This document shows, piece after piece, positions 45,201 through 53,529 of a DNA stretch of 64,000 nucleotides. The stretch is from the NCBI RefSeq assembly GCF_036763085.1, contig NZ_JBAIYU010000010.1:496001-560000 (forward strand), written 5' to 3'. How positions within the stretch are numbered: position 1 is the stretch's first letter; the number at the start of each line of letters is the position of its first letter. Below the pieces are notes generated by a model, which was given only the letters and a program-made list of their open reading frames with translations, ran no database searches and was not told where the DNA came from. The DNA comes from JBAIYU01 sp036763085 (GTDB lineage: Bacteria > Bacillota > Negativicutes > DSM-1736 > Dendrosporobacteraceae). The translations under genes and the position numbers were made by a program.

Positions 45201-45978
45201 CAAAAGCAACCGGCAACACATTGGCAAAGGGCTTCAACTTCTCAATAAAAGCCGCTACACACCCCCGGGTCCGGTTTGGATAGCTGTGACCATAAAATAA
45301 TATTGCGATTGTCGGCTTATCTTCATCATAACCCTCATGGCGGCGATAGGCTGCTACATTGGCATAATAGCGAGAGATACGCGGCTCTAAAATGCCGGTA
45401 TCGTCGATAATAATCGGTTCACGAGGTTTTGGGAATGACCGGATACCGCCATAGTCTCTTCCAATAAGATAGAGCATATTACGGATATTTTCTTCTTCAG
45501 CATTCTTCCAGTACTTGATAATTTGGATATAGTTTTTCATGTCTTTAAGCTTGCCAACAGGAAGTACTTTTCCCAAAGTTTCGGCTAAGTTCATCATCTT
45601 GGTCATAGCCTCGGGCGAAACACGCCCGCCAGAAGTCATGCCTGCTCGCATATCCTTACCGGTAAAACTGCCAAGCCGCAATAGCGAACGGATTTCTTCA
45701 TTATCGCCCCCAAAGGGAACAATATATCCTTTACAAGTTTGGCAAGCCAAAAATACCAGCTGCTCATATTCTCGCGAAGCTCCCATCAAGTCTAGAATAA
45801 TACAGTCTGCCTCAATAATCGCATCTTGAATTCGCTCTGCCTCCTCTGAATCGATATGTTTTGCTGCATAAAACAACTTTATTTCCAGACTGCCAGGAAA
45901 TGATTTCGCTATGTCTCCATTCACATAAGCTAAATCGGCTAATCCGGCATTAGAGACAGATATTACTACTAATTTCAT
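42247..45978 (-). CDS. cobN: CobN-family cobaltochelatase large subunit
   Basis: A 1243-residue CobN/BchH-type chelatase subunit, the tetrapyrrole- and metal-binding partner of an AAA motor. Family stretches: FYGHSYPNRTRGCVAAF, LVVNFLAFRLGAGPMGGD, YNYPPGEDNLFGGAFLDTF, HVGTHGTLEFLPGKECG and HSYHGGQNINDRFENILG. CobN inserts Co(II) into hydrogenobyrinic a,c-diamide in the aerobic route; here it co-occurs with CbiK, the anaerobic enzyme, and the matching motor subunits ChlI/ChlD lie 5-10 kb upstream. CobN relatives of haem-uptake operons (HmuS) remove metal instead, so direction of the reaction is open. Confidence 0.85.
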   Translation of the reverse strand: MKLVVISVSNAGLADLAYVNGDIAKSFPGSLEIKLFYAAKHIDSEEAERIQDAIIEADCIILDLMGASREYEQLVFLACQTCKGYIVPFGGDNEEIRSLLRLGSFTGKDMRAGMTSGGRVSPEAMTKMMNLAETLGKVLPVGKLKDMKNYIQIIKYWKNAEEENIRNMLYLIGRDYGGIRSFPKPREPIIIDDTGILEPRISRYYANVAAYRRHEGYDEDKPTIAILFYGHSYPNRTRGCVAAFIEKLKPFANVLPVAFARTTNRDLATLKDILINQTGKRVDLVVNFLAFRLGAGPMGGDAQEAIRLLEELDVPVMHPYFMSRREVSEWEQSAQGINSAEFLIQVMLPELDGCIETVPIGALGTATHNAELNIELHELKLIEERADKVAARIENWIKLRRKPICEKKIAVICYNYPPGEDNLFGGAFLDTFLSVERILALFKREGYMVDEVSAETLQQTFTAGKLVNSGRWMGDTANVPFIRYKSKTYSDRLGSTVWREKLEQQWGSAPGEIMTEDNDLLIPGCVWQNIFVGLQPTRGIHEQPDKLYHDKGLLPHHQYIAFYQWLKEEFKADVIVHVGTHGTLEFLPGKECGMSGACLPDYLISDIPHIYLYYAGNPAEAMIAKRRSHASLVSYQSPGFTESELYGELAELEGLLQQREEAKILDPGRIVVLDELIQRKARLQHLPCDLDGLEQELFRMRRSLIPQGLHIFGQGMDSDAAVNFMKFVLRYDRGELPSLQRLIAENKGIDYDMLLAANQVGVLSKLDQTAAQIVDEYVRTGKVPRQDHSTGKNEESYLEVLKYGYNAYKASLNCQEESGLTRILAGRYLPARLAGDMVRNPAVLPTGYNLYQFDPRQVPSAAAMARGSLIAKNTLEQYRKSNGGYPKSAAVVLWGLETSRTQGETLGQILHYLGVRTINKKNQFAARYEIIPQSELGRPRIDVVVNMCGFFRDMFPMLIDDLHELFCQIADLNEADEDNYLKANAAKVFNKLLAEGYDEETAKELSAARLFGPAEAEYGTKVSKLIELKNWTDENLLAETYVNSLQHVYSKSFRGKAVQGLLNTHLAGVDLVSQVRSNHEYEVTDLDHYYEYFGGLSKSVERAKGTKAQVYITDTTGEKIQTETVDRSIDRGVRTRLLNPKWIDAMLEHSYHGGQNINDRFENILGLAATTNQVDNWIFSELHQTYVTDPQMSQRLTENNRWAYYSMVERLLECSKRGYWQASEKELAELRRLYLDLEGEMEE

Positions 45979-46130
45979 TTACTTTACTCCTTTACCTAAC
46001 TCATCGATATATTTCCGGCACACCATTTTTGCCAAATATAAAACAACCTCAAAGTAATGAACACGGGATTAAGCAAATAGATGCTAATTGATAGGAAATG
46101 GACATTCTTGTTTTGTATATCACGCAGACT

Positions 46131-46167
46131 AGACCATGCCGGACTACATAGCTATCCGACATGGTCT
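46131..46167. other. Hairpin between receptor 1 and cobN
   Basis: agaccatgccgga/tccgacatggtct, a 13-bp stem with one mismatch, 8 bp after the receptor stop. There is no T-run on the minus strand, so it looks more like a 3'-end stabiliser or attenuator than a full terminator; cobN may still be read from the receptor promoter. Confidence 0.5.
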
Positions 46168-46174
46168 TCTGTTG

Positions 46175-48103
46175 TTAAAACGAATGCTTCACGCCAATCT
46201 CAATGGTACGAGGCGCTCCGTAAAAATATCCGGACATTGACGACGGCGTACTTTCTGTAGTTACATCATGACGATTCAATACATTCCTCACAGTAGCAAA
46301 AACCGTGGTCTCAGGCTGGGCTTTATAGTTTACCGTCAGGCTGACCGGGAAAGCAGGAGGAGCGTCATTGGCTCTGTCCGTTATATAATTAGCTGACAAG
46401 TTAGCCGATACCTTATCCAGCGTATAATGAAGTCCTAGTGTTCCTTGAACTCGACTGTACAGACGGCTCCAATTTCTATTATAGTAGGCTTGCGGATTAC
46501 TGACGACGCCGCCAACCGTATAGCTAAATTTGTCGGATAACTTATCTTCCCAGCTGACCTCCAGCCCTTGATTTCTATATTGATCAAAGTTTTGATACAT
46601 CTTAGCAGCCGTACTATCTGTTTCGATATAGTCATTCATATCAAGCACAAAATAAGTAGCTTTTACTGCACCTGTTGCAATTTGTTTTTTCCACCCGGTC
46701 TCATATGACCATCCACTTTGCGGCTTGAGATTAGGATTGCCGGTAAATCTGTCGCTTGTCACATACATTTCGGTCAGTGTCGGCAGGCGGAAGGCTTTTC
46801 CGATATTAACAAACCAGGAGCTGCTTTCACCGATTTTTTCATTGTACTGCAGTTGTGGCAGCAATTGAGTATACTCTTTTCCCTGTTCGGCCTCCGTCTT
46901 TTGCCCGCGCACACCGAGAATAATTTTTCGTTCATCGTCAATCTGATGGGTCGCTTGTGTGTATAAAGCAATTACATTCCGCTCAAAAGGACCGGTCTGT
47001 TGATTGGTGATAACCGGACTAGCAGGAGCTGAAGCTTTTGTCATTATTACTTTGTTTTGCTCATATTTTTCGGTCTCCAGCGTTATTCCAGCCAGATACT
47101 TATTATTTCTGACCTCCCATTGCTTATTAGTATCCAGTCCGTATTTTGCTGTCTTTAAGTTTGTATGAACATCAGCCTTCCTAGGATAACCACCCATGGT
47201 GGGTAAAGGAACGCTGCCATCATTATTGCGGGTATAATAGTCTATTTCCCTAAAAGCACCATATACGTTAGCCAGGAGTGTATCATCCTGATACTGAAAC
47301 GAGAAGCGATCCACACTCTCCTGGTCATTGGAGTACTGCTGGCGATTATTGGTGGATAAGCTTATATCTTCTTTATTAATATCGTCCTTGCTATGCGTAT
47401 AATTCATCACTAGTTTATCGGTAAAACGATAGGCTCCGTTGAGGCTAATTTTTTCCGAGCCAGTATAGTTGGTGTATTTAGTCGAAGTTGAAGTAACATT
47501 CCCAGTCTCCCCACCCTCGACCAGACTTCCGCTGAAGGCCAGCTTACCCGCCTGAAGGTTGAGGCTATGGCTATGGCGGCCAAAGCTGCCGATAGAAGAG
47601 GATATGGAGTTATCTACCTGTTTCTTCGTAATGATGTTAATTACACCGCCAAACGCTTCGCTGCCGTACATAACCGAACCTGCACCACGAATTACCTCAA
47701 CCTTCTCAACGTTTTCCAAGAGAATGTTATCAAGCTGAAATAAACCGTTCATATTAACAGGTGCTCCATTAACCATGACAAGCGTTCCTTTTTTCGCGCC
47801 CCGAATAACAATTTCGCTGCTCATTCGTCCGGCAGATTGTCCATAAGGTCCTTGCGAATACATATTAATGCCTTCAATGAACTGCAATGCATCCGCGACG
47901 GTTAATGCACCCGTTGCTTTTAACTCTTCGCCTGTTCTAACGGTTACGCTTGCAGGTGTATCTAAATCCTTCATTTCCGCTCGTAAAGCAGTAATCACTA
48001 ATCTATCCAGACTAAATTCCGACTCTGCCGCCTGTGCACTCGGTAGCGCTAAAAACCCAAAAGCTAACGTAGTACAGATAATTCTTGTTAATTTGTTTTT
48101 CAT
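46175..48103 (-). CDS. btuB: TonB-dependent outer-membrane receptor 1 (BtuB-like)
   Basis: A 642-residue receptor: signal peptide (ending SAQA), TonB box region LDRLVITALR, plug domain with ADALQFIEGINMYSQGP, MVNGAPVNM, VEKVEVIRGAGSVMYGSEAFGGVINIITKK, then a 22-strand-type barrel ending in Phe. A cobalamin riboswitch (48259-48726) precedes it, making corrinoid the best guess for cargo. It lies between tonB and cobN. Confidence 0.88.
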   Translation of the reverse strand: MKNKLTRIICTTLAFGFLALPSAQAAESEFSLDRLVITALRAEMKDLDTPASVTVRTGEELKATGALTVADALQFIEGINMYSQGPYGQSAGRMSSEIVIRGAKKGTLVMVNGAPVNMNGLFQLDNILLENVEKVEVIRGAGSVMYGSEAFGGVINIITKKQVDNSISSSIGSFGRHSHSLNLQAGKLAFSGSLVEGGETGNVTSTSTKYTNYTGSEKISLNGAYRFTDKLVMNYTHSKDDINKEDISLSTNNRQQYSNDQESVDRFSFQYQDDTLLANVYGAFREIDYYTRNNDGSVPLPTMGGYPRKADVHTNLKTAKYGLDTNKQWEVRNNKYLAGITLETEKYEQNKVIMTKASAPASPVITNQQTGPFERNVIALYTQATHQIDDERKIILGVRGQKTEAEQGKEYTQLLPQLQYNEKIGESSSWFVNIGKAFRLPTLTEMYVTSDRFTGNPNLKPQSGWSYETGWKKQIATGAVKATYFVLDMNDYIETDSTAAKMYQNFDQYRNQGLEVSWEDKLSDKFSYTVGGVVSNPQAYYNRNWSRLYSRVQGTLGLHYTLDKVSANLSANYITDRANDAPPAFPVSLTVNYKAQPETTVFATVRNVLNRHDVTTESTPSSMSGYFYGAPRTIEIGVKHSF

Positions 48104-48210
48104 AAGTCACTCTCCAATTAATTTAAGTTTTTTTATTTACATTTTTCGTAGAAGCAATGTGCAATTTGCAACCGCCGCCAGGGTTAAGCGTCTACTGGAA
48201 TTTAAGAAAG

Positions 48211-48240
48211 CAAAAACCTCCCGACCTTTGTCGGGAGGTA
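48211..48240 (-). terminator. Terminator after riboswitch 2
   Basis: Minus-strand ACCTCCCGAC-AAAG-GTCGGGAGGT followed by TTTTTGC, 10-bp perfect stem, about 100 nt before the receptor start. Only one hairpin here, unlike riboswitches 1, 3 and 4. Confidence 0.88.
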
Positions 48241-48258
48241 AATAATCATGCTGAACTA

Positions 48259-48726
48259 AACCAGGTTATGGTCTGCCCTGCATAATCCCCTCCCCATCGC
48301 TCGTGGGTCTAATGGTGATTGTTATATAGGCAGTTCTCCTGACTCTGGATCATTGCTCGCCCAAACCTTCCCAAGACTATCGTCTCAGTGGCAGAGTATA
48401 GTATTCGACCCTAATCCTGTATAATATGGCGGTATATTTTCTGCAAGACAGCGTTGTCGTCAATCGGCATACTATTCAAGTATGCCTCATTCCGCCGCCT
48501 TGCCTTGCAGAAAATCTCCTCACCATTTTTCTTACAGTCTTAGAGTCGACACTGTACTTTGGGTTTACTCCCCATTACAGTGGCGGGACCGCGCCGGCTT
48601 TAAACCGGACTTCCCTATTAAGCCCTTATGGGCACCTATACCAACATATGTACTTATATACATTTGAGTATTATCATGACAGGCAGTGTTTTAACTGCAA
48701 CTTCTTCTGTAACCTGACCTGGTTTA
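48259..48726 (-). ncRNA. Cobalamin riboswitch 2 with enlarged peripheral arm (receptor 1)
   Basis: Minus strand carries all blocks (GGTATAGGTGCCC, GCCGGCGCGGTCCCGCCACTG, GCCACTGAGACG, TTGGGAAGG, B12 box AGTCAGGAGAACTGCC). AAACCAGG at the 5' side pairs with CCTGGTTT at the 3' side as a closing helix. Between the two CCACTG boxes it has about 190 nt where the other three copies have about 32. The insert contains stem attttctgcaag/cttgcagaaaat (48436-48515) and inner hairpin ggcatact/agtatgcc (48466-48486). Confidence 0.93.
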
Positions 48727-48738
48727 TCATTTAATTAT

Positions 48739-49443
48739 TTAATTCAGCTGAAATACTATTGGCAAGGTTGTAACACAACCAATATTTCTGCCGGTTTCCC
48801 TGTCTTTTGCAGGGATAAATCGCCATTTTTTTACTGCCACAATCGCAGCATCATCTAAAGCATCATAGCCAGATGAACTATAAACGACAACATCACCTGG
48901 ACGACCATTATCATGAACTTGAATCTTTAGGATAACTGTTCCCTGCTGTCCGGCGTTTCGTGCACTGGATGGGTACTGTGGTTCAACTTTACTTAAAATA
49001 CCTGGCGGCGATATACCCCGTTTCCCGCTACCTGTATCGGCAGAAGGACCGCTTCCTCCACCGCTGTTGCTGGTTGCACTACTGCCACTGCCATTTTCCA
49101 CAGAATAATAATTGCTTAGCCCACCAGAGGGTTTCACCGCTGTTACCTGGACTTCGGCAGCAAGTATCGACATGGCTTCTGCCACAACCTGGGGGTTTTG
49201 GGTCTCAGTTGTTGGCAATGCAACCGGTATAGACTGTGCTGCAGCTGTCGCTGCAGCAGCCGACTGACTATGGACAGCCAAATCTTTGCTACCAGGCGCA
49301 GCCAGCTCCAATTCAATTAGTTGTTCAGTAACCACTGGGGGTTCAAACATCGGCCAAGCGAACCAGCCCAAGCCTAGCAAGAAGAATATATGAAATAAAC
49401 AAGATAATCCTACGGCACGGCGCCATCTAGTACTTGTTGTCAT
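48739..49443 (-). CDS. tonB: TonB energy-transducing protein
   Basis: A 234-residue protein: N-terminal membrane anchor (GLSCLFHIFFLLGLGWFAW), a linker rich in Gly, Ser and Ala instead of the usual Pro/Lys, and the C-terminal TonB domain with VEPQYPSSARNAGQQGTV, SSSGYDALDDAAI and VKKWRFIPA. It spans the periplasm and drives the receptors. Preceded by exbB-exbD; the stop lies 12 bp before the 5' end of riboswitch 2. Confidence 0.92.
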   Translation of the reverse strand: MTTSTRWRRAVGLSCLFHIFFLLGLGWFAWPMFEPPVVTEQLIELELAAPGSKDLAVHSQSAAAATAAAQSIPVALPTTETQNPQVVAEAMSILAAEVQVTAVKPSGGLSNYYSVENGSGSSATSNSGGGSGPSADTGSGKRGISPPGILSKVEPQYPSSARNAGQQGTVILKIQVHDNGRPGDVVVYSSSGYDALDDAAIVAVKKWRFIPAKDRETGRNIGCVTTLPIVFQLN

Positions 49444-49447
49444 TTAC

Positions 49448-49858
49448 CTACCTCGCCTTCAGCTCTGCCGCAACCGCTATCCGGCGTGCACCGGCCTGTT
49501 TCAACTGATCAAGCACCTCAATTACATTTCCATATTCCACTTTTTTATCGCCCCGCAAAACAAACACATTATCTGGCTGTTTTTGAAGTTCTAGGCTTAT
49601 CCGTTTTTGCAGCAAATTCAAAGGAATTTCTTCCTGCTCAAATATTACCTTTCCATCGGGAAGCACGGTTATATTGATACTGCGGTTAGTATCATTTTGG
49701 GTGGAGGCGGCCTGCGGCAGATTTACCGGTATGGTACGCTGTTCCACCATATACAAGGTACTCATCATAAAAAATACCAGCAGAAAAAATATAATATCAA
49801 TCATGGGAATTATCATTAATTGCGGCTGACTATCGATGCGTAAACTACGCAATTTCAT
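49448..49858 (-). CDS. exbD: ExbD biopolymer transport protein
   Basis: A 136-residue one-helix protein: IPMIDIIFFLLVFFMMSTLY contains the essential membrane Asp. C-terminal periplasmic domain VFVLRGDKKVEYGNVIEVLD. Overlaps the exbB end by 14 bp; 4 bp before tonB. Confidence 0.94.
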   Translation of the reverse strand: MKLRSLRIDSQPQLMIIPMIDIIFFLLVFFMMSTLYMVEQRTIPVNLPQAASTQNDTNRSINITVLPDGKVIFEQEEIPLNLLQKRISLELQKQPDNVFVLRGDKKVEYGNVIEVLDQLKQAGARRIAVAAELKAR

Positions 49859-50492
49859 GAGCTTCCCTCCGCACCTGCTTTTTTTTGGCCAGCCGGATAA
49901 CCAAGAGTGCAGTAATTTGCTCCATGTCAGTAATCAATTTATCCAACCGGTGCGAAAAGTACACATGAGTAGATAGTGCCATGACTGCTACAACCAGCCC
50001 GGCAGCAGTTGCAATAAGAGCTTCACCAACGCCGCCGGTGATTGCCATCGGCTGACCTGATTGCACGTTAAACACACTAAATGAATTAATCATACCAATA
50101 ACAGTTCCCAAAAGCCCCAAAAGCGGCGCCATAGTTACGATAGCACTAAGAAAACTCATGTTTTCACGTAAACGCGCCGCTGCCAGCATTGACCCGGCTG
50201 TCATAGTATTTTCCACCTGTTCGTCTCGCTGGTAGGCGTGCAAACCTTGAGCAGCCAAATTGCTAACAATACCTGGAGTTTGCTCACAAAACTGCAGTGC
50301 TTCAGTCAGCCGCTGACGCTCTAATAGCTGCTGCAGTTTTTCTATAAAAGCCATCATATTTACATTGCCATTGCGATAGTATAAATACCTTTCGACCGCA
50401 ATGGTCACCACAATTAGTGAGCATAATGCCAGCAGATACATAACTGGCCCACCCTTGTTAAACAAACTTACGCATTGTAATAATAAGTCCAT
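49845..50492 (-). CDS. exbB: ExbB/TolQ-type proton-channel protein
   Basis: A 215-residue MotA/TolQ/ExbB family protein with three helices. Motifs: YLLALCSLIVVTIAVERYLY, APLLGLLGTVIGMINSF and GVGEALIATAAGLVVAVMA. Harnesses proton motive force for TonB. 17 bp after the chlD-type gene. Confidence 0.94.
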   Translation of the reverse strand: MDLLLQCVSLFNKGGPVMYLLALCSLIVVTIAVERYLYYRNGNVNMMAFIEKLQQLLERQRLTEALQFCEQTPGIVSNLAAQGLHAYQRDEQVENTMTAGSMLAAARLRENMSFLSAIVTMAPLLGLLGTVIGMINSFSVFNVQSGQPMAITGGVGEALIATAAGLVVAVMALSTHVYFSHRLDKLITDMEQITALLVIRLAKKKQVRREAHEIA

Positions 50493-50509
50493 TTTAAATC
50501 TCCTTTAAC

Positions 50510-52390
50510 TCAACGCAAATTATTGACAATCCTTATGATACTTTGCGTTGATAGTTCTTCTATCTTACAGTAAGCTCCGCCAAGCTTTTGCGCGATTTTT
50601 TCCGCAATACCTAGTTTTATAAATTCATGTTCGGTATCAATGATCAAGCTGTGAACTCCAGCTGTCCCAAGCTTACTCGCCACTTCGAAAGCTGCATTAA
50701 CCGCATCTGATTGATTTCTGCTACTATTTGCCCGCCCATCTGTGACTAGTACCACAACTGGTTGCCCATCTTTATCCCGTCGTTTAAGAGCCTGTATAAC
50801 CTCTAGCGTCATGGTCAAACCAGCGGCAAGCGGAGTTTTCCCACCTGTAGGCATATGCTTTAAACACTTTTGAGCCAAATCCACACTGCGGGTCACTGGC
50901 AGCAGCAGTTCGGCCTGATCACGTCGGAAGGCAATCAACCCCACCTTGTCCCTTTTTTGATAAGCATCTTGCAGCAGGGCTAAAACTGTCCCCTTAACGG
51001 CTTTCATCCTTTGTCGTGCCCCCATTGAGCCACTGGCATCAACAACAAACAAGAATGTGGTCCCAATATGTTTTTCGCGAATTTTTTTCCGCCAATCTTG
51101 TCGATATATGGTCAGAGCGCAATTCCCTCTCGGTCTTGAACGCTGGTAAGGTGCAGCGGCCCGTAAAGTCGCATCAAGGGCAAGATCAGTAAAACTATCC
51201 GGTCTATTCTCAACCCTTACATAGCGGCCTAGTTTCATATCAGTTCTAGTAAGACTACGTTTGCCCGTTCCTTGACGGGCAATTCTATCTCTAGTATTAA
51301 AATCCAATTTACCGATTGTCAAAGGCATACCAATATCGGCAGTATGTTCAGCCGCGGAGCTATTATGATTACCGTCTTGCTGATTTTGTTCGTTTTCATG
51401 AAATTGAGTCTGTTCCAGTTCAGAATAACCATGGTGTTCGGTGTGACACTGCCGTTGGTTTTGGTTTCCATCATCTTGTTCTCCAGCCGGCTCGTTCTCT
51501 TTCGGCTCAGATGGCTGGACTGAAGGCGAATCGGCCATTCTTTGCTGCTCTATACGATGTGGCAGCACTAATTTAGCGGCTGCTGCAACATCATCTGGTG
51601 AAACAAAAAGCCGCTCAGCTAGCGCAGCAATGGCTTTGGCAGCTTCTACCAGGAATAATTCTGCCCGATGACCAGCAGACTGAGCTTTGCAGCATTGTTG
51701 TACAGTCAGTTCTACCATAGCTTCTGATAATTCTACATAGGGGAGCCGTTGCTTTGCAGCAGCAAGTTGCTGCTGCAAACACAAAGTTTCTGCTTGAAAT
51801 TGGCGATTAAAACCAGCCGGATCGATTTCATAAGCCAAAAACCGGCGAATAATCTGAGCACGCAACGCAATATCCTGCTCTCCCACAACATTTACAACCA
51901 TTCCAAAGCGATCAAGCAGCTGCGGCGGCAGGCTTCCTTCCTCAGGATTCATACTTCCTATCATGATGAACCGTGAATTTTGGCAGCATGAAATACCTTC
52001 TCGTTCAACAATATTTGTGCCGGTTGAAGCTGCATTTAAGATTCCGCTTACAATTTCACGCCGAAGTAGATTGATTTCATCAATATATAAAATGTTATTA
52101 TCAGCTTTTGCTAAAATACCAGGTGCCACTGATTTAACGCCCTGTTTGATGGCTTTTTGAATATCTATACTGCCAAAAACCATGTCCTCAGTGGCATTAA
52201 GGGGTAATTCAACAATGCTAATACCTTCGAGCAGATTAGCAAGACCGCGAACTAATGTCGATTTTGCGGCGCCTTTTACACCATTGAGCAGCAAACCACC
52301 GGCTTTTGGATTCACTGCTGCAATAAGCAGAGCCTGTTTAACTTGCTCTTGTCCTACAACTGCCGCGAACGGAAATACCATTCTCCGCAC
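50510..52390 (-). CDS. chlD: ChlD-type chelatase motor subunit (AAA + VWA)
   Basis: A 626-residue protein: AAA domain (Walker A GVKGAAKSTL, Walker B NILYIDEINLL, about 1-290), an acidic Gln/Glu/Asn-rich linker (about 290-360) and a C-terminal von Willebrand A domain (about 440-626) with MIDAS DASGSMGAR. Analogue of BchD/ChlD or CobT. GTG start behind AGGAGG. Expected to work with the ChlI-type gene upstream and CobN. Confidence 0.9.
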   Translation of the reverse strand: MRRMVFPFAAVVGQEQVKQALLIAAVNPKAGGLLLNGVKGAAKSTLVRGLANLLEGISIVELPLNATEDMVFGSIDIQKAIKQGVKSVAPGILAKADNNILYIDEINLLRREIVSGILNAASTGTNIVEREGISCCQNSRFIMIGSMNPEEGSLPPQLLDRFGMVVNVVGEQDIALRAQIIRRFLAYEIDPAGFNRQFQAETLCLQQQLAAAKQRLPYVELSEAMVELTVQQCCKAQSAGHRAELFLVEAAKAIAALAERLFVSPDDVAAAAKLVLPHRIEQQRMADSPSVQPSEPKENEPAGEQDDGNQNQRQCHTEHHGYSELEQTQFHENEQNQQDGNHNSSAAEHTADIGMPLTIGKLDFNTRDRIARQGTGKRSLTRTDMKLGRYVRVENRPDSFTDLALDATLRAAAPYQRSRPRGNCALTIYRQDWRKKIREKHIGTTFLFVVDASGSMGARQRMKAVKGTVLALLQDAYQKRDKVGLIAFRRDQAELLLPVTRSVDLAQKCLKHMPTGGKTPLAAGLTMTLEVIQALKRRDKDGQPVVVLVTDGRANSSRNQSDAVNAAFEVASKLGTAGVHSLIIDTEHEFIKLGIAEKIAQKLGGAYCKIEELSTQSIIRIVNNLR

Positions 52391-52402
52391 TATAGTTGCC
52401 TC

Positions 52403-53434
52403 CTATAACTGATGTTCATCGAAGACTGTCTCGATTTTATTCCAATCTAATACCCCATCTTCAAATGGACGCCTGCGCATTCGGTGAGGCAATGCCATCC
52501 GGGCAGCCTGCTTTATATCGTCAGTATTTACAAAAGCACGCCCTTGAAAAGCAGCCATGGTCATGGCTGTCTTAATTACCGTGATATCAGCCCGATGACC
52601 ATCTACTTCTAGGGCTATAGAAAGCTTTGCCGTTAGCAGCAATAAATCATCGGGTAACTCAATCTGAGGCAATAGCTTTCGGGCTTTATTAATTTGCTCA
52701 GCTAGTTGCTGCTGTTTCTCAGCATAGTTAGAAGCAAATTCCGCCTGATTTTGTTCATAAGCCAATCGGCGTTTTATAACTTCAACCCGTTGTTCAGGTG
52801 CATGTTCGCCTTTAACCGTTACCGATAAAGCAAACCTATCTACTAATTGGGGGCGAATATCACCTTCTTCGGGATTCATTGTACCCACCAGGACAAATTT
52901 AGCCGGATGTGAGTAGGAAACTCCTTCCCGCTCAACCGTGCTAACTCCCATTGCCGCAGCATCTAACAGCACATCAACAACATGATCATCCAGCAAGTTT
53001 ATTTCATCCACATATAAAATATTGCGATTTGCATCTGCCAATATCCCAGGTTCAAAGCGCTTTTCGCCCTCTTTTATTGCGTGTTCAATATCAAGAGTAC
53101 CTACAACCCGGTCTTCCGTAGCGCTTATCGGCAGTTCAACGACACGCATTTTTGCAAATTTGCTGTCTGCTTTTTGATTGGAATTTTTTCGGTCTATACA
53201 GTCCGCACACAAGTTTACCATACTGTTGGGATCACAATGAAAACGGCAGCTGCTAAACACCTCCATTGGTGGCAGCAAGTCTGCCAAGGCTCGCACAGCT
53301 GTCGACTTAGCTGTACCTTTTTCCCCTTTAATCAGTACTCCACCTAGTGAAGGATTGATTATATTCAAAATTAAAGCTAGTTTCATATCATCTTGGCCAA
53401 CAATGGCCGTAAATGGATAAATGGTAGTATTCAT
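52403..53434 (-). CDS. chlI: ChlI-type chelatase AAA subunit
   Basis: A 343-residue AAA ATPase: Walker A GEKGTAKSTAVRAL, a Cys cluster SCRFHCDPN and CADC, LPISATEDRVVGTLDIEHA, Walker B ILYVDEINLLDD, sensor region GTMNPEEGDIRPQLVDRFAL. Forms a hexameric ring with ChlD and drives metal insertion by BchH/CobN. 12 bp before chlD. Together with CobN the three-subunit set is complete. Confidence 0.92.
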   Translation of the reverse strand: MNTTIYPFTAIVGQDDMKLALILNIINPSLGGVLIKGEKGTAKSTAVRALADLLPPMEVFSSCRFHCDPNSMVNLCADCIDRKNSNQKADSKFAKMRVVELPISATEDRVVGTLDIEHAIKEGEKRFEPGILADANRNILYVDEINLLDDHVVDVLLDAAAMGVSTVEREGVSYSHPAKFVLVGTMNPEEGDIRPQLVDRFALSVTVKGEHAPEQRVEVIKRRLAYEQNQAEFASNYAEKQQQLAEQINKARKLLPQIELPDDLLLLTAKLSIALEVDGHRADITVIKTAMTMAAFQGRAFVNTDDIKQAARMALPHRMRRRPFEDGVLDWNKIETVFDEHQL

Positions 53435-53529
53435 TTCTTCCTCCCAATGTCTTTTAACAGACTTTCAAATAACTACGGCATCTCTAAATCGACTTAAGTT
53501 GCTCATTATCCAGCATCTCAAATATGGTA

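Noticed and set aside
48426..48734. Plus-strand open frame across riboswitch 2
   Set aside because: Antisense shadow of the riboswitch and its inserted arm; no ribosome site.
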